From positions 16,695,723 through 16,759,722 of the forward strand of contig CM033121.1 of the NCBI GenBank assembly GCA_019321725.1: a stretch of 64,000 nt of DNA, given 5' to 3'. Positions 24,010 through 36,592 of the stretch are shown here, piece after piece. Every line of letters starts with the position of its first letter. Positions within the stretch are counted from its first letter, which is position 1. The notes under the pieces were generated by a model. The model saw only the letters and a program-made list of their open reading frames with translations. It had not been told where the DNA came from and did not search any database. The translations under genes and the position numbers were made by a program. This DNA is from Paulownia fortunei (Eukaryota > Streptophyta > Magnoliopsida > Lamiales > Paulowniaceae).

Positions 24010-24669
24010 ATCGGCAGAGTGTGAATATGTGAGTTAATTTAGCACTTCATTACTGTTAAGGTGGTCTTTGTCCTACTTTTTATTCTGATTGGACTATCTG
24101 AGCCTTGTGGTTTCATACTATTCATTAAATTCAGGTATTCTTTTCTTATGTTAACTTTCATTTTCCATAATGTATTTTTCTTCTGTTAAGATCCCTCTTA
24201 TGAAGTTGGAGGACAAAGCTCATTTCAAATATCTAGAGGTTGGAAAGGATACAAAATAAGTAATAATGTGAAATCAATTGACCGTATTGTATATGTTGTG
24301 CAGTAGTAATATATGTGTCGTGAAGAAATTTGCATCTAGAGGCTGTTTGATTTTGATTAAAATCATGTCAGCTAGTAGAATATCTCACAAGGAAGGTTTT
24401 ATCTGCTGCAGAAATGTTTTTCCTTAAAAATGCGACTAGAAGATGTGAAAAAATGAGACTGTGCTAAGATGTGCAATATGTTGACCTTAATGACGCTAAT
24501 GTACCAGCATAGCAGATGGCACTTCTTATATTTTAGGATCATTGTTTGTGTTAACCGTGTAAGACTTATCCTGGAAGATACAATGGGATAAAACTGACAT
24601 AAAGATCCACTAGTAGTATTAAAATTGTGTATTTTATGTCCTCCTTTTGCTGTTATCTTTTGTCATATT
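24010..24669. other. 3' flank of the AGD gene
   Basis: From the AGD stop to the LTR at 24670. It should hold the 3' UTR and poly(A) site; no site can be fixed from sequence alone and no other gene is visible. Confidence 0.5.
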
Positions 24670-26928
24670 TGTTAGAGTAGTGCCCGGCGAGCCAATTGAT
24701 TTGACCGTTTTTATACTCTTATGGAAACAATCTTATTCACATTAATATCATTTTAATAGAAATCTCATCTTAAATTCGTCATAAGAATTAGATGAAATTC
24801 TTAGATCACATATAGTTATGGGCATGACCGTGCATATGATAATGATCGTGGAATATGTATCTAAGACTGTGGTCTTAAAACGTTTCAAGTCAAGGATCAT
24901 TGATGATGGGACATCAATGATCCCGTTGGGACATCAATGATCCCGTTGACACTTGCGCATATAATGTAGGTTCAAAAGGAGGATGCCTTGTTCCATGGAT
25001 GTGGAGACAGTAGTGCATGAATGCGAGTGTTTGTTGGAGAACAAATATACTGGACTAGCCTGCCTGAAAATTCCCCATTGGTAATATTTTATTATCAAAT
25101 CGGAATTTTCTCGTTATGATAGTACAATAATTAGTCCTGGACTTGAGGCATAATTATAACATTGTCCATGACATGTTGCACTTTGATGTATCTTGCGATT
25201 GCATGATAATTACAAGGGGTTTACGTTGGGTGTAACATCTTCATGTATGGAGGTTAATGAATGCCCAATAAAAAGATCCGTCACCTATCTAGATGAATAT
25301 GTCAATCTCTTATGTGTTTCACTGCAATTTACTCTAAAATTCTTAGCCAAAATTAGATGAAAATTACACGTGTGGTTTTTTAATTGTTCGAGTCAAACTA
25401 TTAAAAATGGATACATAGTTATTGAATTATTAGAGTTTTGACTAATAATTTATGCCCTTGGCTCAATTAGGAGATTAGATGACGGAATGACCGTATTTGC
25501 ATGGCATTTACAATTGGAATAGGTTCGCACTTCACCTAAGACTAAGAGTTACGATGTATTGCTAGGTTAGGTCATTCCCATGACTTGTGGGTTTAGAATT
25601 AATAGGTTAATTTCAAGAGAACTAATTAATCTGAACAATTAATTTTTCAATTAATTCACAAGAACTGTGAGCTCGCGGCTCACTTAGAGTGAACCTAAGG
25701 GAGTCATACACTAAGTTGAAAAGAGTACACTTCTACCTAAAATATATCCAAGGGTTAGATTAAATTAATTAATGGAGATTGATTAATTTGGGGCTCAAGT
25801 TGATTTAAAGAGTTAAATCAATTTATCTAATTAAAATAATATGATTATATTATTAGATCTAATAAGATTAAGGAGCCCATGTGGAGCTAATTAATTAATT
25901 GATCATAGTAGGGTATAAATTAATTTAAGGAGTTAAATTAATTTATTCTATTAGATAATATGGTTATTAAATTGGATCTAATATGATTAGAAACTTTATA
26001 TATGATCAAATTAATTAATTGATATGATCAATTAATTAAATTGAACATATTAAAGAATTAGATTATTTAATATGTTTAATATGATTAGAAAGCCCAAGTG
26101 GAATTAATTAATTAATTGATTGGGTCAATTAATTAAATTGAGTTTATTTAATTGATGTGATCAATTAATTAAATTTAATTAAATTAATTGAAGTCCAAGG
26201 CCAAGCTAATAGGCTCGTAGGAAGCCTATTAGCAAGTTTAATTACAAGAATTCAACTTGTTTTAAAATTTGATGAAAAGAAGGAATCAAATAAGAAAAGT
26301 AGCAAGTGGACCTCGTGGGATTAGAATTGTGGAGTCCTATATAAGGACTCCCCCGTAGTGGCTGATTTTCAAAGAACATTTTGTGAGAAATTGGCCAGCA
26401 ACAAAGCAAGAAAACCGCCCTTTTCATCCTCTTCTCTTATTCTTTTCTTCCATCAAAAGGTTCCACCTTTTGATGATGTGTTCATTTCTTCTATCACTAG
26501 TTGAACTTCACAAATTCTGGTGTGGAATAGGCTTTTTGAATCTACTAGCATGGATTCAATTGGTGTGAAAATTTTCAATATGTGGATACGTTTAGAGGGG
26601 TAAAACAGAAGCGAATCGTTTCCAACAAGAGCGGTATGAAATCAAAATTCTCGAAAGCAGTTCATAGATGGATTCACGATTCACGAAGGAGTTCTTGGAG
26701 AGAAAACTATTTGGATCGATTCATTCATCTTCTATAGATGGAGTGCAAATTAAAATAAATGTTTTTGAAACCTTCTTGCTATAGGTATCAGACAATGCAC
26801 AATTAAGTAAGCGCGAAAGGGTTCCATAATTCGTTTTTATTACATATGATGTAATGTTTGTTTATGTTATTGAAATTTTTTAAATCCCGTTGCGTATAAG
26901 TTTATCGGGACCGTGCAAATCCAACCCA
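24670..26928 (+). mobile_element. Solo LTR of the copia B family, plus orientation, 2259 bp
   Basis: Starts TGTTAGAGTAGTGCCCGGCG, the complement of the outer end of the LTR ending at 50081, and ends near CCAACCCA. Flanks are atatt (24665-24669) and atagt (26929-26933), a 4-of-5 target duplication. The middle is dominated by ttaattaatt blocks shared by all LTRs of this family. No internal region follows it. Confidence 0.7.
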
Positions 26929-27839
26929 ATAGTATCATCTCACTTTTATTGTGGCATGAGAGGAAAGATATAAAAAATCTTTGAATTAGTATGTCTGCAC
27001 TTTAAAGAAGGCTCAATCTGACTGTTTCAATGAAAACTTGGAAGAGAGGATAAACATGATAACCCTGTGAGAGATTGTTAATCTGTAATTTGGCAACAAA
27101 TCTGTTGACAGCTATTTGATGCCGCGACAATCCTTAAGTTTAAATTTAAAGGTTTCCAGCAAATAATAACGTAAGGCACAGGTTATAAAGATAAGAAAAG
27201 AAGAGGAATAAGAGACTAAGGGAGACATGTCGCTCCAAAGCTGAAATTAAATTCTGAAAAAGAAATAAATTACTGAAAATTTTAAGTTTCTAACGAGCTA
27301 CTAAATGTCCTAGATGATAAAATTACTAAAATGTCCCGGAAATTGCCAACTATGCTAGAATGATCTTTGATTGTCATTTCAGATGTCCTCCTTTTGCTTC
27401 TTCTATAGGCTGAAAATTTCTAGAGGATGAAATCCATCTCTAAGTCTACTTGCCCGTATGTAGGTTTAAAATATATCGTCATTATTCTTCTCACTTCTCA
27501 GATACTTAATAAAGTATGATCATAACTCTTTTCCAAGCGATATCCTGTTCCTGTCACAAATCCAACGAGGAAATAAAACTGGTTTCTGTGAGACCTGTTC
27601 TATAAATGGTATGAATTTTGGTGATGTTGAACCGAGTTAACATCACAAGAGTTGTGCACATTCCATTTGGTCATTTACCAATGCCTTAAGTTATCATGTC
27701 AACTAGAAATGCTTGAGAAATTCATGAGGTAATGGAACTATTTCAAATATGAGCACCTGTAGGTTTGTCATTCAGAGGGATCACAAATACATAATAAGCT
27801 TATTTTAGTTATTACATACTTTTGCAGTAGTAATGTTTG
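26929..27839. other. Unassigned sequence between two LTRs
   Basis: No open frame of note and no repeat shared with the rest of the window; possibly host sequence flanking the solo LTR. Confidence 0.4.
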
Positions 27840-29223
27840 ATTCAATTAATAGTTATTACATAAAAGTAGGTATTCATGATACACTAGTTAGGTATTTCCC
27901 ATAACATATAAGGTTTTTGGAATCAAGAAATTAATTCAAAGGGATTAATTAATTATATTAATTAATCGAACTAATGTTATTCATAAGTTGCAAGTGTTGC
28001 AAGTCCACTTTTAGCTTAATTGTGAACCTAAATGGTCACAAACAATTTGGGATGCATTATTTCTAATTTAGAAAATGATCCAAGGAGTTGGATCTAATTA
28101 ATTATTAGAGATTAATTAATTGGGGTTTTATTTTTTTTCAAGGAGTTGAATTAATTATTCAATTAAACAATTAATTATTTAATTGGATCTAATAAGATTA
28201 GAAAGTTCAATTGGATTGAAACTATTAATTGTTTGGATCAAACAATTGAGTTAACTGTAAATTAAAATAATTACTAAATTATTTTATTGAATTAAATAAT
28301 TAGATTATTTAATTAGGTCTAATTTGATTAGATGGGTTTGATGGAATTAAATTAATTGATTAGGACCAATTAATTGAATTTAGGCCCAATCAAGTAATTA
28401 GATTAATTGTCGGACTTAATTAAGAGTCCAAACCTAATTCAAGTGGCTCGTTAGGAGAGGCTTACAAGAGTTGTTAGGAGAAGATGGAATTAAATGAATT
28501 GGATATTCTTGAAATTATTTAATAAGATTAGATAAAATTATCTTGAAATTATTTAATAAGATTAGATAAAATTATCTCATAATATCTTATGAAGATAAAA
28601 GAGATAAAGTTGAAATTTTTTTGGAGATCATGTGATTAACCAAAATCCTATATCCAATTGAAGAAGGGGCCGAAAATTCCAAGAGTAGGACTCTTGGATT
28701 TTTGACCACTACTACATAAATAAAAGGGCTGAAAATTAGGGAGTTAGACTCTCCAATTTTCGACCACTTCAAAAACAAGAGAAAGAAAAATAGTTTTTCC
28801 TCCATCTTTCATATTTTTCAATCAATCAATCAAAGATTCCATTTTTTGATTGAAAGTATTAAATTCTCAACACTACCGGTTGGTTTAAGAATTAACACTC
28901 ACTTAAATTTACTTCGCAAACTAGATTAGTAAAAGGAATCAGAATTGCTAGTGGAATTCTGATTTTGTGTTTTTACCTGAAGTGTAGACTTCGTCAGAGG
29001 GGAGATGTCTGGATCTCTGCGAACCATTTTTAGAAAAGAGGGCTAGCAATTGATTGCTTTAAACCCTACCTACAACTGAAGTGTATAAATGTATAAATCA
29101 AAACTTTATTTTTATTTAGTTAAGACAATTAGAAATTGCAAAATCGATAAATCACATCGAATTGGGGGTGATGCCATATCTGATATGGCTTGTTTTATTG
29201 TAAAATTTTAAATTTTCGCTACA
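27840..29223 (+). repeat. Truncated LTR of the copia B family, plus orientation
   Basis: Aligns from about one third into the family LTR (compare 25500 onward and the complement of 38340-39700), with the ttaattaatt zone at 27940-28430. A tandem duplication with a 34-base period (cttgaaattatttaataaga..) lies at 28508-28575. It probably ends gctacaca near 29223. The left portion is missing. Confidence 0.6.
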
Positions 29224-30372
29224 CATACTGCATAGTTAAGTGAACCAACGTTGTTGTCTTGGTCTTGAACTCTCGTTACTATTGTGATCGTCAGCTCTAC
29301 TTCTTCATCTTTTCTGTTTATAGGCTAGTGTTCTCCAAATATTGTCTAGTAGTATAGCATTTATACAAGTTGATCCTAATCGTGAAGATCAGGGCCAAAC
29401 TTATCTTTTCCATTGGCAAGTGTTTCAACTCTTTTGCCATTATCATTTTCCTGAAATAATATAATATGCTCTCTTTCCTATTATTGTTCTCTTGCGCTTG
29501 TAAAGCTCTGACAGAACGTTCTTGAGTAACAATGTAAATAAGCAATGAGTGTCCAGTACTGGGGCATGAGAGGCTTCATTAATAGGCTTTTATACTTTTG
29601 AAATCATTATTGCAAGCTACATCCAAATGGAACACCTTTCTTCACGGAATAATTGAATTAACTGGCCAAATTTGAAATGAATCTTTCAAGATATGCTAAT
29701 TTTCTCTGCAAACTTTTGAGATCATGAATATATTAAGGTTTATGCATCTTTAAAATTGCACTAATTTTTGCTTGCTCGATTTCTATTCCTCAATAACGAA
29801 CGATGGACCCAAGAAACTTTCCAGATGGGACACCAAATGCGCATTTCAGTTGATTCAGCTTGAGGTGATATCTTTTTTAAGCATTCAAATACTTCCCATG
29901 GATCATGGAGATGATCTTCTCACATTTTAGACTTAACGACCAAGTCAACAACATAGCATATGATGTTTTCATCAAGCATATCATCAAAGATCTTCTTGTA
30001 TCCTTTTGTATGTTGCGCTAACATTCTTAAATCCAAATGGCATCAGTTATAGCAATATATACCTTTTGGGATACACAAAATTGTTAGTTCTTCATCCTCT
30101 AGTGCCATGTCTGTTTCATTATACCTAGATGATTCATCCATTAAAGATAATGCTTCATGTCCCATAGTAGCATTAATCATCAAATTTAGCAGTACTTCTT
30201 TCTCATTTGTAAAATGCTAGAGATCCTTGTTGGATACTTAACTTATCAAATGAACCTAACTTCAATGAGTTTATGCACTTTAGCTTTAATTAATGGGATC
30301 AACTTAGGCTAAAATCATTGTTGAGCTTGTTTAATAGGACGAGTTCCTTTCCTCACTGACAAGTAATGTATT
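29224..30372 (-). pseudogene. Ty3/gypsy pol, downstream half (RT and RNase H), minus strand
   Basis: From 30372 downward: RT start (..KPIKQ-like near 30330), the MPFG..-type stretch near 30040, the active-site region reading CYVVDLVVKS near 29940, the thumb region to about 29620, then RNase H (29318-29545 frame: RALQAQENNNRKES, AKELKHLPMEKISLALIF). The first catalytic Asp position after YV is Val. Its upstream half is at 40509-41063, beyond copia B. The style resembles Tat/Athila-lineage elements. Many stops. Confidence 0.8.
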
Positions 30373-31828
30373 TGTAAGGTTCGTTATAAGTTAGGGGGTA
30401 ATTGCAGTGGAAATTAAATTTTTTTAAATAAAACATGCAGTAACATTTATTGCATTATCCCCAATTTTGCAGTGATTCTAACAATTGGCGTTATTAACAG
30501 TTCAATAAATAGAATATAAATGTAATGATGATATAATTCGTTACCCTTTTCTGTTTTTCTAGTTCAGTGCAAGGCTTGAGGCAATAAATTGTCAGATGTA
30601 GAAAATCTCTCATCAAGGAGTCCATGCGTCCTCCCTCTAAAGAAGTCCACACCTTAGACTAGAATTACCAAAAGCAACGAACTTGCTAGTGTTCTTTGTT
30701 TTCTTTTTCAAGCCTAAAAAAAGAGTGAACAATAATCTTTAGTCCAACTAGTGGAATCAAAGATTAAATATTTTTTTAATTGTTCTTAATCCAACTAGTG
30801 GAAGAAGAACAATATACTAGGAAATTTGAAGAACCAAGGAAAGGAGAAGAGAGAAGAAGAAAATATTTTTCTTTCTTTCTTGCTTGTGGCTAATGTCTTG
30901 GAGTAGAGGAATTACAGGATTTTGTCTTCAATTTCTATTTTATATGGTGGCTACAAAAATTAGGTCAAACCTAATATTAGCCCTAGATGTTAGTTTGGTT
31001 GTTTGGAAAGTCTAACTTTCCAAACAAACCAAATCCAAATCATACCAAAATCCCCTCTTCCTTCTATCTTTGATGGCCGAAAATATGGCCTTTAATTGAC
31101 CATCAATTTTTGGCCCCTCTCTCCCCCAGATACATTGAACCTATCCCATAAATTCAATCTTGATATCTTATCCCAATTAAATAAGAAAAACTATTTTTCT
31201 ATTTAATTTAATTTTTTTAATATTTCAAGTGGGCTTCTACTAATAAACCATTTTTAAATTGGGTTTGAACTTCAAGAAGCACATTAATTAATCCAATTAA
31301 ATAATTAGCCCAAGTTCATTTAATTGATTAATTAGATAATTAACTCAACTAATTTGAATTAATTTAGTCATTAATTAATTAATGTAATTAACTAATTATA
31401 TCAAACTCTTTGGATTAATTTTAGACTAGAGATTATTTATTCCAAATTATATGTGACCCTTTATGTTCATACTAAGTTAGTAGTGAACTTACAACATTTA
31501 CAACTTATGAATAACAATTATTTCGATTAATTAATTCAATTAATTAATTTGCTTGGAATTAACTTTTTTAAAACTAAGAACCTCATTACCTATGAAAGCA
31601 CCTAACAAGTAATCATGATAAACTAGTCTTAGGTGAAATAACAAGTGATTCTATTACAATTATAAATACCATGCACGTAAGGTCCTTCAATCAATTAATT
31701 TTTTGATTGAATCTAGGGTATGGATAAAAATCGAAACCCTAATCCACTCAATAACTAAGATTCTATTTCAAGTTCCAGTGACTCTAGACGAATCGTCAGA
31801 AATCCTTTTCTGACATTCATCACAAGAT
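30373..31828 (-). repeat. 3' LTR of copia B, lacking its inner U3 part
   Basis: Starts tgtaaggttcgttata at 30373 and aligns with 38336-39800 (shared blocks: ggagtccatgc, agtccacaccttgga, aacctaatt, ttaattaatt zone, gacattcatca). At about 31828 it runs straight into RT, so some 700 bases of U3 and the polypurine tract are deleted. Confidence 0.8.
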
Positions 31829-32790
31829 TACTATGGATTGATATCTACTCGTGACATTTAGAGCATGCGTAATATCAGGCCTTGTACATAACATTGTAGA
31901 CATTATGCTCTCAATACCAGATGCATAAGGTGTGTGAGTCATTATTTCTCTCTCTTCACGTGTCTTGGGAGACATAGCCTTAGAGAGTGAAAACCTATGA
32001 CTCATAGATAGAAATCCTCGTTTAGATTCCTTCAAGCTGAACCTTTTTAGCACTTTATCTATGTACATAGGCTGGGATAGTCCGATCATCCTTCTAGATC
32101 TATTTCTATAGATCTTAATCCCTAAGATAAAAGATGCATCTCCCAATTCCTTCATGGAAAACTGTTTAGACAATCAAATTTTTGTTGACTGCAATATCCC
32201 TACATTTCAAATGAGTAGGATGTCATCAACGCAGAGCATAACAAATGTAACTGTGCTCTGACTAACCTTCTTGTAGACACAAGGTTCATCTGGGTTCTTA
32301 TGAAAATCAAACATTTTGATTGTTTCATCAAACTAGATGTTCCAACTCCTCAAAGCCTATTTAAGTCCATAAATGGATCTCTAAAGTTTACAAACCTTTT
32401 GCTCGCTCCTAATGGATATGAAGCCTTTTGGCTGCTTTATGTAGATCTTTTCCTTAATATTTCCATTAAGAAATACCATATCTCATAGTCATAATATGCA
32501 GATATGGCCAGCAAAATCCAAATAGATTTAAGCATCTCCACTGGTAAAAAGGTTTGCTCGTAATCAATTCCTTGCTTCTAAGTATAACCTTTTACAACCA
32601 GACATGCATTATAGGTAGTCACCTCTCCATCTACTTCAAGCTTCCACTTATAAATCCATTTGCAGCCAATAGGAATAGTTCCCTACGATAGGTCTATTAA
32701 GGTCCATACCTTGTTGGAGTATATAGAGTCCATCTCATATTGCATGGCTTCTTGCCAATTCTCCAAGTCAATGTCAGACATCATCTCTCC
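31820..32790 (-). pseudogene. Copia B reverse transcriptase
   Basis: 31820-32173 reads the C-terminal RT part (MSKQFSMKELGDASFILGIK, MIGLSQPMYIDKVLKRFSLK, LCTRPDITHALNVTSRYQ). Upstream in other frames the RT start is visible near 32600-32790 (CKWIYKWKLEVDGEVTTYNA). The catalytic Asp pair region near 32210-32240 is disrupted and multiple frameshifts are present. RNase H is missing. Confidence 0.88.
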
Positions 32791-32959
32791 ATAACTTCTT
32801 AGATCATTATCCAAGGGGAGTCCCTCTTCTTTATTCTCTAACAAAAGGTTGTACCTTTTAGGTACCTTTGAGACCCTTCTGGATCTTCAAAGAGGTTGTG
32901 TCTCAAAGGGCCCAACATCAGCTGGTGTGTCATCTACTGCAACATTTGGGATATTCTAT

Positions 32960-33272
32960 GGTTCTTAAGCTTCTTCAAGTTCCACAAATTTGCCACTTCT
33001 ATCCAACAGAAATTCTTCTTCAAGGAAGGTACCATTCCTCAAAATAAACACCTTTTGTTCTGAGTTGTCATAGAAATAGTATCCAATAGACTCCTTTGGA
33101 TACCCCACAAACTTGAATAAGATAGATCTCATATCTAACTTATCTTCCACTTATTGCTTCATAAAAGACGCACACCCTCATACCCTAAGGTATTTATAGA
33201 AAGGTTTCTTACCACACCACATTTAATATGGTGTTTTGGGAATAGCTTTAGATGGCCTATTCAATAGGATGC
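32960..33272 (-). pseudogene. Copia B integrase C-terminal / connecting region
   Basis: 32965-33150 reads MEDKLDMRSILFKFVGYPKE, SIGYYFYDNSEQKVFILRNG, TFLEEEFLLDR. Upstream pieces (KKPFYKYLRV, LLNRPSKAIPKTPY) continue to the edge of the rDNA insertion near 33272. Confidence 0.85.
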
Positions 33273-35235
33273 TGACATTTCTAAGGCGTAGCCCTTAGAA
33301 ATGTCACTTTCACATGGGTTAGTCGATCCTAAGGTTAGAGAAAGCCCGATAGGCAGCACGTTCAGCAGTGCTCTAAAAGGGAATTAGGTTAAAATTCCTA
33401 AATCGAGATGCAGTGGGTGACAATAATGTTAGGGAGTCTAGAAATGTTGGTGGGGGCCTCAGGAAGGGTTATCTCATCTATTTAATAGCTTGCCCACCTC
33501 GGAAATGGCTTAGCTGGAGGTAGGGTCCAGTGGCTGGAAGAGCACCGCACGTTGTGTGGTGTCTAGTGTGCCCCAACGACCTTTAAAAATCTAAATAACC
33601 AAGTGCCGTCCGTACCTGGTCGTACTCATAATTAGGAACAACCTCTTATCGATGGAATAATGTAGGCAAGAGAAGTTGACAAAATGGATCTATAGCCTTG
33701 GGAAAAGGATTGGCCCCGAGGGCTGGGTATGGGGGTCCCAATCCCAAACCTGTCGACTGTCGGTGAACTGCTTGAGCTACTATCACAGTGAGAGTGGGTT
33801 ATCATGTGCAGGCCGAGGGATGGACTGGGAACGGCTCCTTCGGGGGCCTTCTTCAGGCGTAAAACAATTAACTCAGGACTGGTACGAATAAGGGGAATCC
33901 AACTATTTAATTAAAACAAATCATTGTGATGGTCCCTATGGATGCTCACGCAATGTGATTTCTACCCAGTGCTCTAAATGTCAAAGTGAAAAAATTCAAC
34001 CAATCAGGGGTAAATGGTGGGAGTAACTATGACTCTCTTAAGGTAGTCAAATGCCTCATCATCTAATTAGTGATGCGTATGAATGGATTAACAAGATTCC
34101 CATTATCCTTGTCTACTATCCAGCAAAACCACAGCCAAGGGAATGGGCTTGGCAGAATTAGCGTGGAAAGAAGACCCTATTAAGCTTGACTCTAGTCCAA
34201 CTTTGTGAAATAACTTGAGAGGTGTAGGATAAGTGGGAGTCAAAAGGCGAGAGTGAAATACCACTACTTTTAATGTTATTTTACTTATTCCATAAATCGA
34301 AGATAGGGCACTGCCTCTCTTTTTGGACCTAAAGCTCGCCTCAATGAGTCAATCCGGGCGGAAGACATTGTCAAGTGGGGAGTTTGGCTAGGGTGGCACA
34401 TCTATTAAAAGATAACATAGGTGTTCTAAGATGAGCTCAACGAGAATAGAAATCTAGTGTGGAATATAAGGGTAAAAGCTTGTTTGGTTCTAATTTCCAA
34501 TACGAATACGAACCATGAAAGCATAGCCTAACGATCCTTTAGACCTTTGGAATTTGAAGCTAGATGTGTCAAAAAAGTTACCACAGGGATAACTAGCTTG
34601 TGGCAACCAGCGTTCATAACGATGTTGCTTTTGATCCTTTGATGTTGGCTTTTTCTATCATTGTGAAGCAGAATTCACCAAGTGTTGGAATGTTCACCCA
34701 CCAATAGAGAATGTGAGCTAGGTTTAGACCATCGTGAGATAGATTAGTTTTACCCTATTGATGACAGTGTCGCAATAGTAATTCAACCTAGTACAAAAGG
34801 GACCATTGATTTGCACAATTTGTCATCGCACTTGGTTGAAAAGCTAGTAGTGCGAAGCTACCATGTGCTGGATTATGATTGAACACCTCTAAGTTAGAAT
34901 CTGGGCTAGAAGTGATGCATGCACCTGCCGTCCACTTGCCAACCCACAGTAGGGGCCCTTGGGCCCCAAGGGCATGTGTTGTTGGCCAAGCCCTCATGGC
35001 GGATGAGCCGCATTGGCCATCTTGAAGTACAATTCCCATCAAGCAATGGGTAAAATCATTTGCAGATAACTTAAATACGCGACGAAGTATTGTAAACGAT
35101 AAAGTGGCCTTGCTCCCACGATCTACTAAGATTCAGCCCTTTGTCACTTCGATTCATCCCTCCCCACTATCCCTCCACACCCAGACACTACCTCCTTTTA
35201 ACCATAATGGTCGAGAGGCTTTCCTTGTGCACCTT
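33273..35235 (+). pseudogene. 26S rRNA gene fragment, 3' part plus start of 3' spacer, inserted in copia B
   Basis: Long stretches match plant 26S rRNA on the + strand: ctaggg-rich domain with gtagggtccag and tggaagagcaccgcacg (33510-33560), tgccgtccgtacctggtcgt, gatggactgggaacggctcc, tttaattaaaacaaa, gggagtaactatgactctct, gttaccacagggataact (34577-34594), gtgaagcagaattcaccaag, gacagtgtcgcaatagtaat, agtacaattcccatc. The mature end is near 35157; C-rich sequence to about 35225 looks like 3' external spacer. Most differences from rRNA as I know it are C-to-T or G-to-A, plus small deletions, so it is not functional. It lies opposite to copia B and interrupts its integrase. Confidence 0.93.
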
Positions 35236-35480
35236 CTAGCATGCTAAAATGAAAAAGGCAATATAGTGAAACTTATGGTGGATTGAACCATGTCCAACAT
35301 AGTTCGATTCCTATGCTCCGCAAGTTCGTTAAGTTGTGGAGTAGTTGGAGAAGTACACTATGAGAGAATCCCATTCTTTTTTACATAATCTAAAAACTCT
35401 TTGCTTAAGTATTCATCTCCCCAGTCAGATCAAAGAGTCTTTATACTTAAGCCAGTTCATTTCTCTACTTTATATCTAAA
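35236..35480 (-). pseudogene. Copia B integrase core, downstream part
   Basis: The minus strand reads, in broken frames, SDWGDEYLSKEFLDYVK near 35390-35440, then a QQLN-like / RNRTMLDMVQSTI stretch to about 35285, carrying the second catalytic Asp. The first catalytic Asp and the zinc-binding N-terminus are missing. Confidence 0.8.
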
Positions 35481-35945
35481 TTATTTGAACTTTTCAAAGA
35501 CTTCAGAGTTGATAAAATCAAACCATTTGAAAATGGAACAATTTCCATTCTCAATAGTAAATCTAAAACCTTCTCTATCTAAAACTGGAATAGAAACAAT
35601 GTTCTTAATAATATCTGAAACATAAAGACAACTACTCAAAACTATTATAGAACCATTCTCAAAATCTAGATTAATGGTGCTTATAGACAATGCAACAACC
35701 CTTACTCCATTCCCCATCCTCAGTATCGTCTCTTCTCCATCCAGTTTCCTACTTCTTGTCATCATCTTCAAAACATTACAGATATGTGAGTCGCATCTAG
35801 TATCCAATACCCAAGAAGCATTGTTAACAGATAAGTTAACTTTAGCAAAATAGATACCTGAACTCTTCAGGCTTGTAATATACTACTTGTAGTTCCTTTT
35901 CCAGTACCCTGGTTTGTTGTAGTAATGACACTTGTCATTGGCTTA
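35481..35945 (-). pseudogene. Copia B protease and zinc knuckle, fused to mid-integrase
   Basis: 35481-35807 reads MDTRCDSHICNVLKMMTRSR, RMGNGVRVVALSI and IVSIPVLDREGF, the protease domain with a changed active site (DTR instead of the usual DTG). The same open frame runs on into SEVFEKFK, which belongs to mid-integrase, so GAG-pre-integrase and the integrase N-terminus were deleted in frame. A decayed zinc knuckle (KCHYYNKPGYWKRNYK) precedes it at about 35885-35940. Confidence 0.85.
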
Positions 35946-36178
35946 AGAATAAACTTTCTTGGCATTGCCCTTTACCTTCAGCTTGTTGGATTTAGAGAAA
36001 CCCTTTCCTTTTCTCTTTCCTCTCTTGGGCTTTGCAGCCCTGATCCGAAAGAGAATCCAACAAGCAAAATTGGCTTGTCCTTTTTCATAGTGGACTCAGT
36101 CATCTTTAACATGTTTACAAGCTTAGAGAGACTAGTCTCCATGTTGTACATGTTACAGTTGACAATAAAGATGTCAAA

Positions 36179-36592
36179 TTAGGGCGATAGAGATTGCAGC
36201 AGAAGGTCTGTATAGAGTTCATTCTCCATAACAACTCCAAGGGATGCAAGCCTTTTAATTAGGGCTATCATCTTCAATCCATGGCCATAGACTGGAAAGC
36301 CCTCAATCATACGACATCTGAAAAGCTCATTTGAGATCTGATATCTCGTCTGCCTAGTACGTTTACTATATAACTCTTGTAGGTGAAGGAGGATCCCATA
36401 AGCAATATTTTGGTAATCTGTATAAGCCTCTGAAGTAATATCCTCTGGTGGAACTGAAGAAGGCACAGTGTTGAGTACGTATTCCCTTTTTCCAAATTGA
36501 AGGATTATCCTAAGGCTTCTTAGCCAATCAACACAGTTTGGTCCAATTAATTTGTGTTGCTCAAGGATTGTTGCTATTGGATTCTTTGTCAT
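36179..36592 (-). pseudogene. Copia B gag
   Basis: 137-residue open frame: EQHKLIGPNCVDWLRSLRII at the start, SKRTRQTRYQISNELFRCRM, then LKMIALIKRLASLGVVMENE and LYTDLLLQSL, the UBN2/retrotran_gag_2 type of plant copia Gag. It starts with an ATG at 36590-36592. Shorter than a complete Gag. Confidence 0.88.

Noticed and set aside
33676..35042. Open frames at 33676-33891 and 34788-35042
   Set aside because: They lie in the 26S rRNA fragment, one on each strand, and are accidental.
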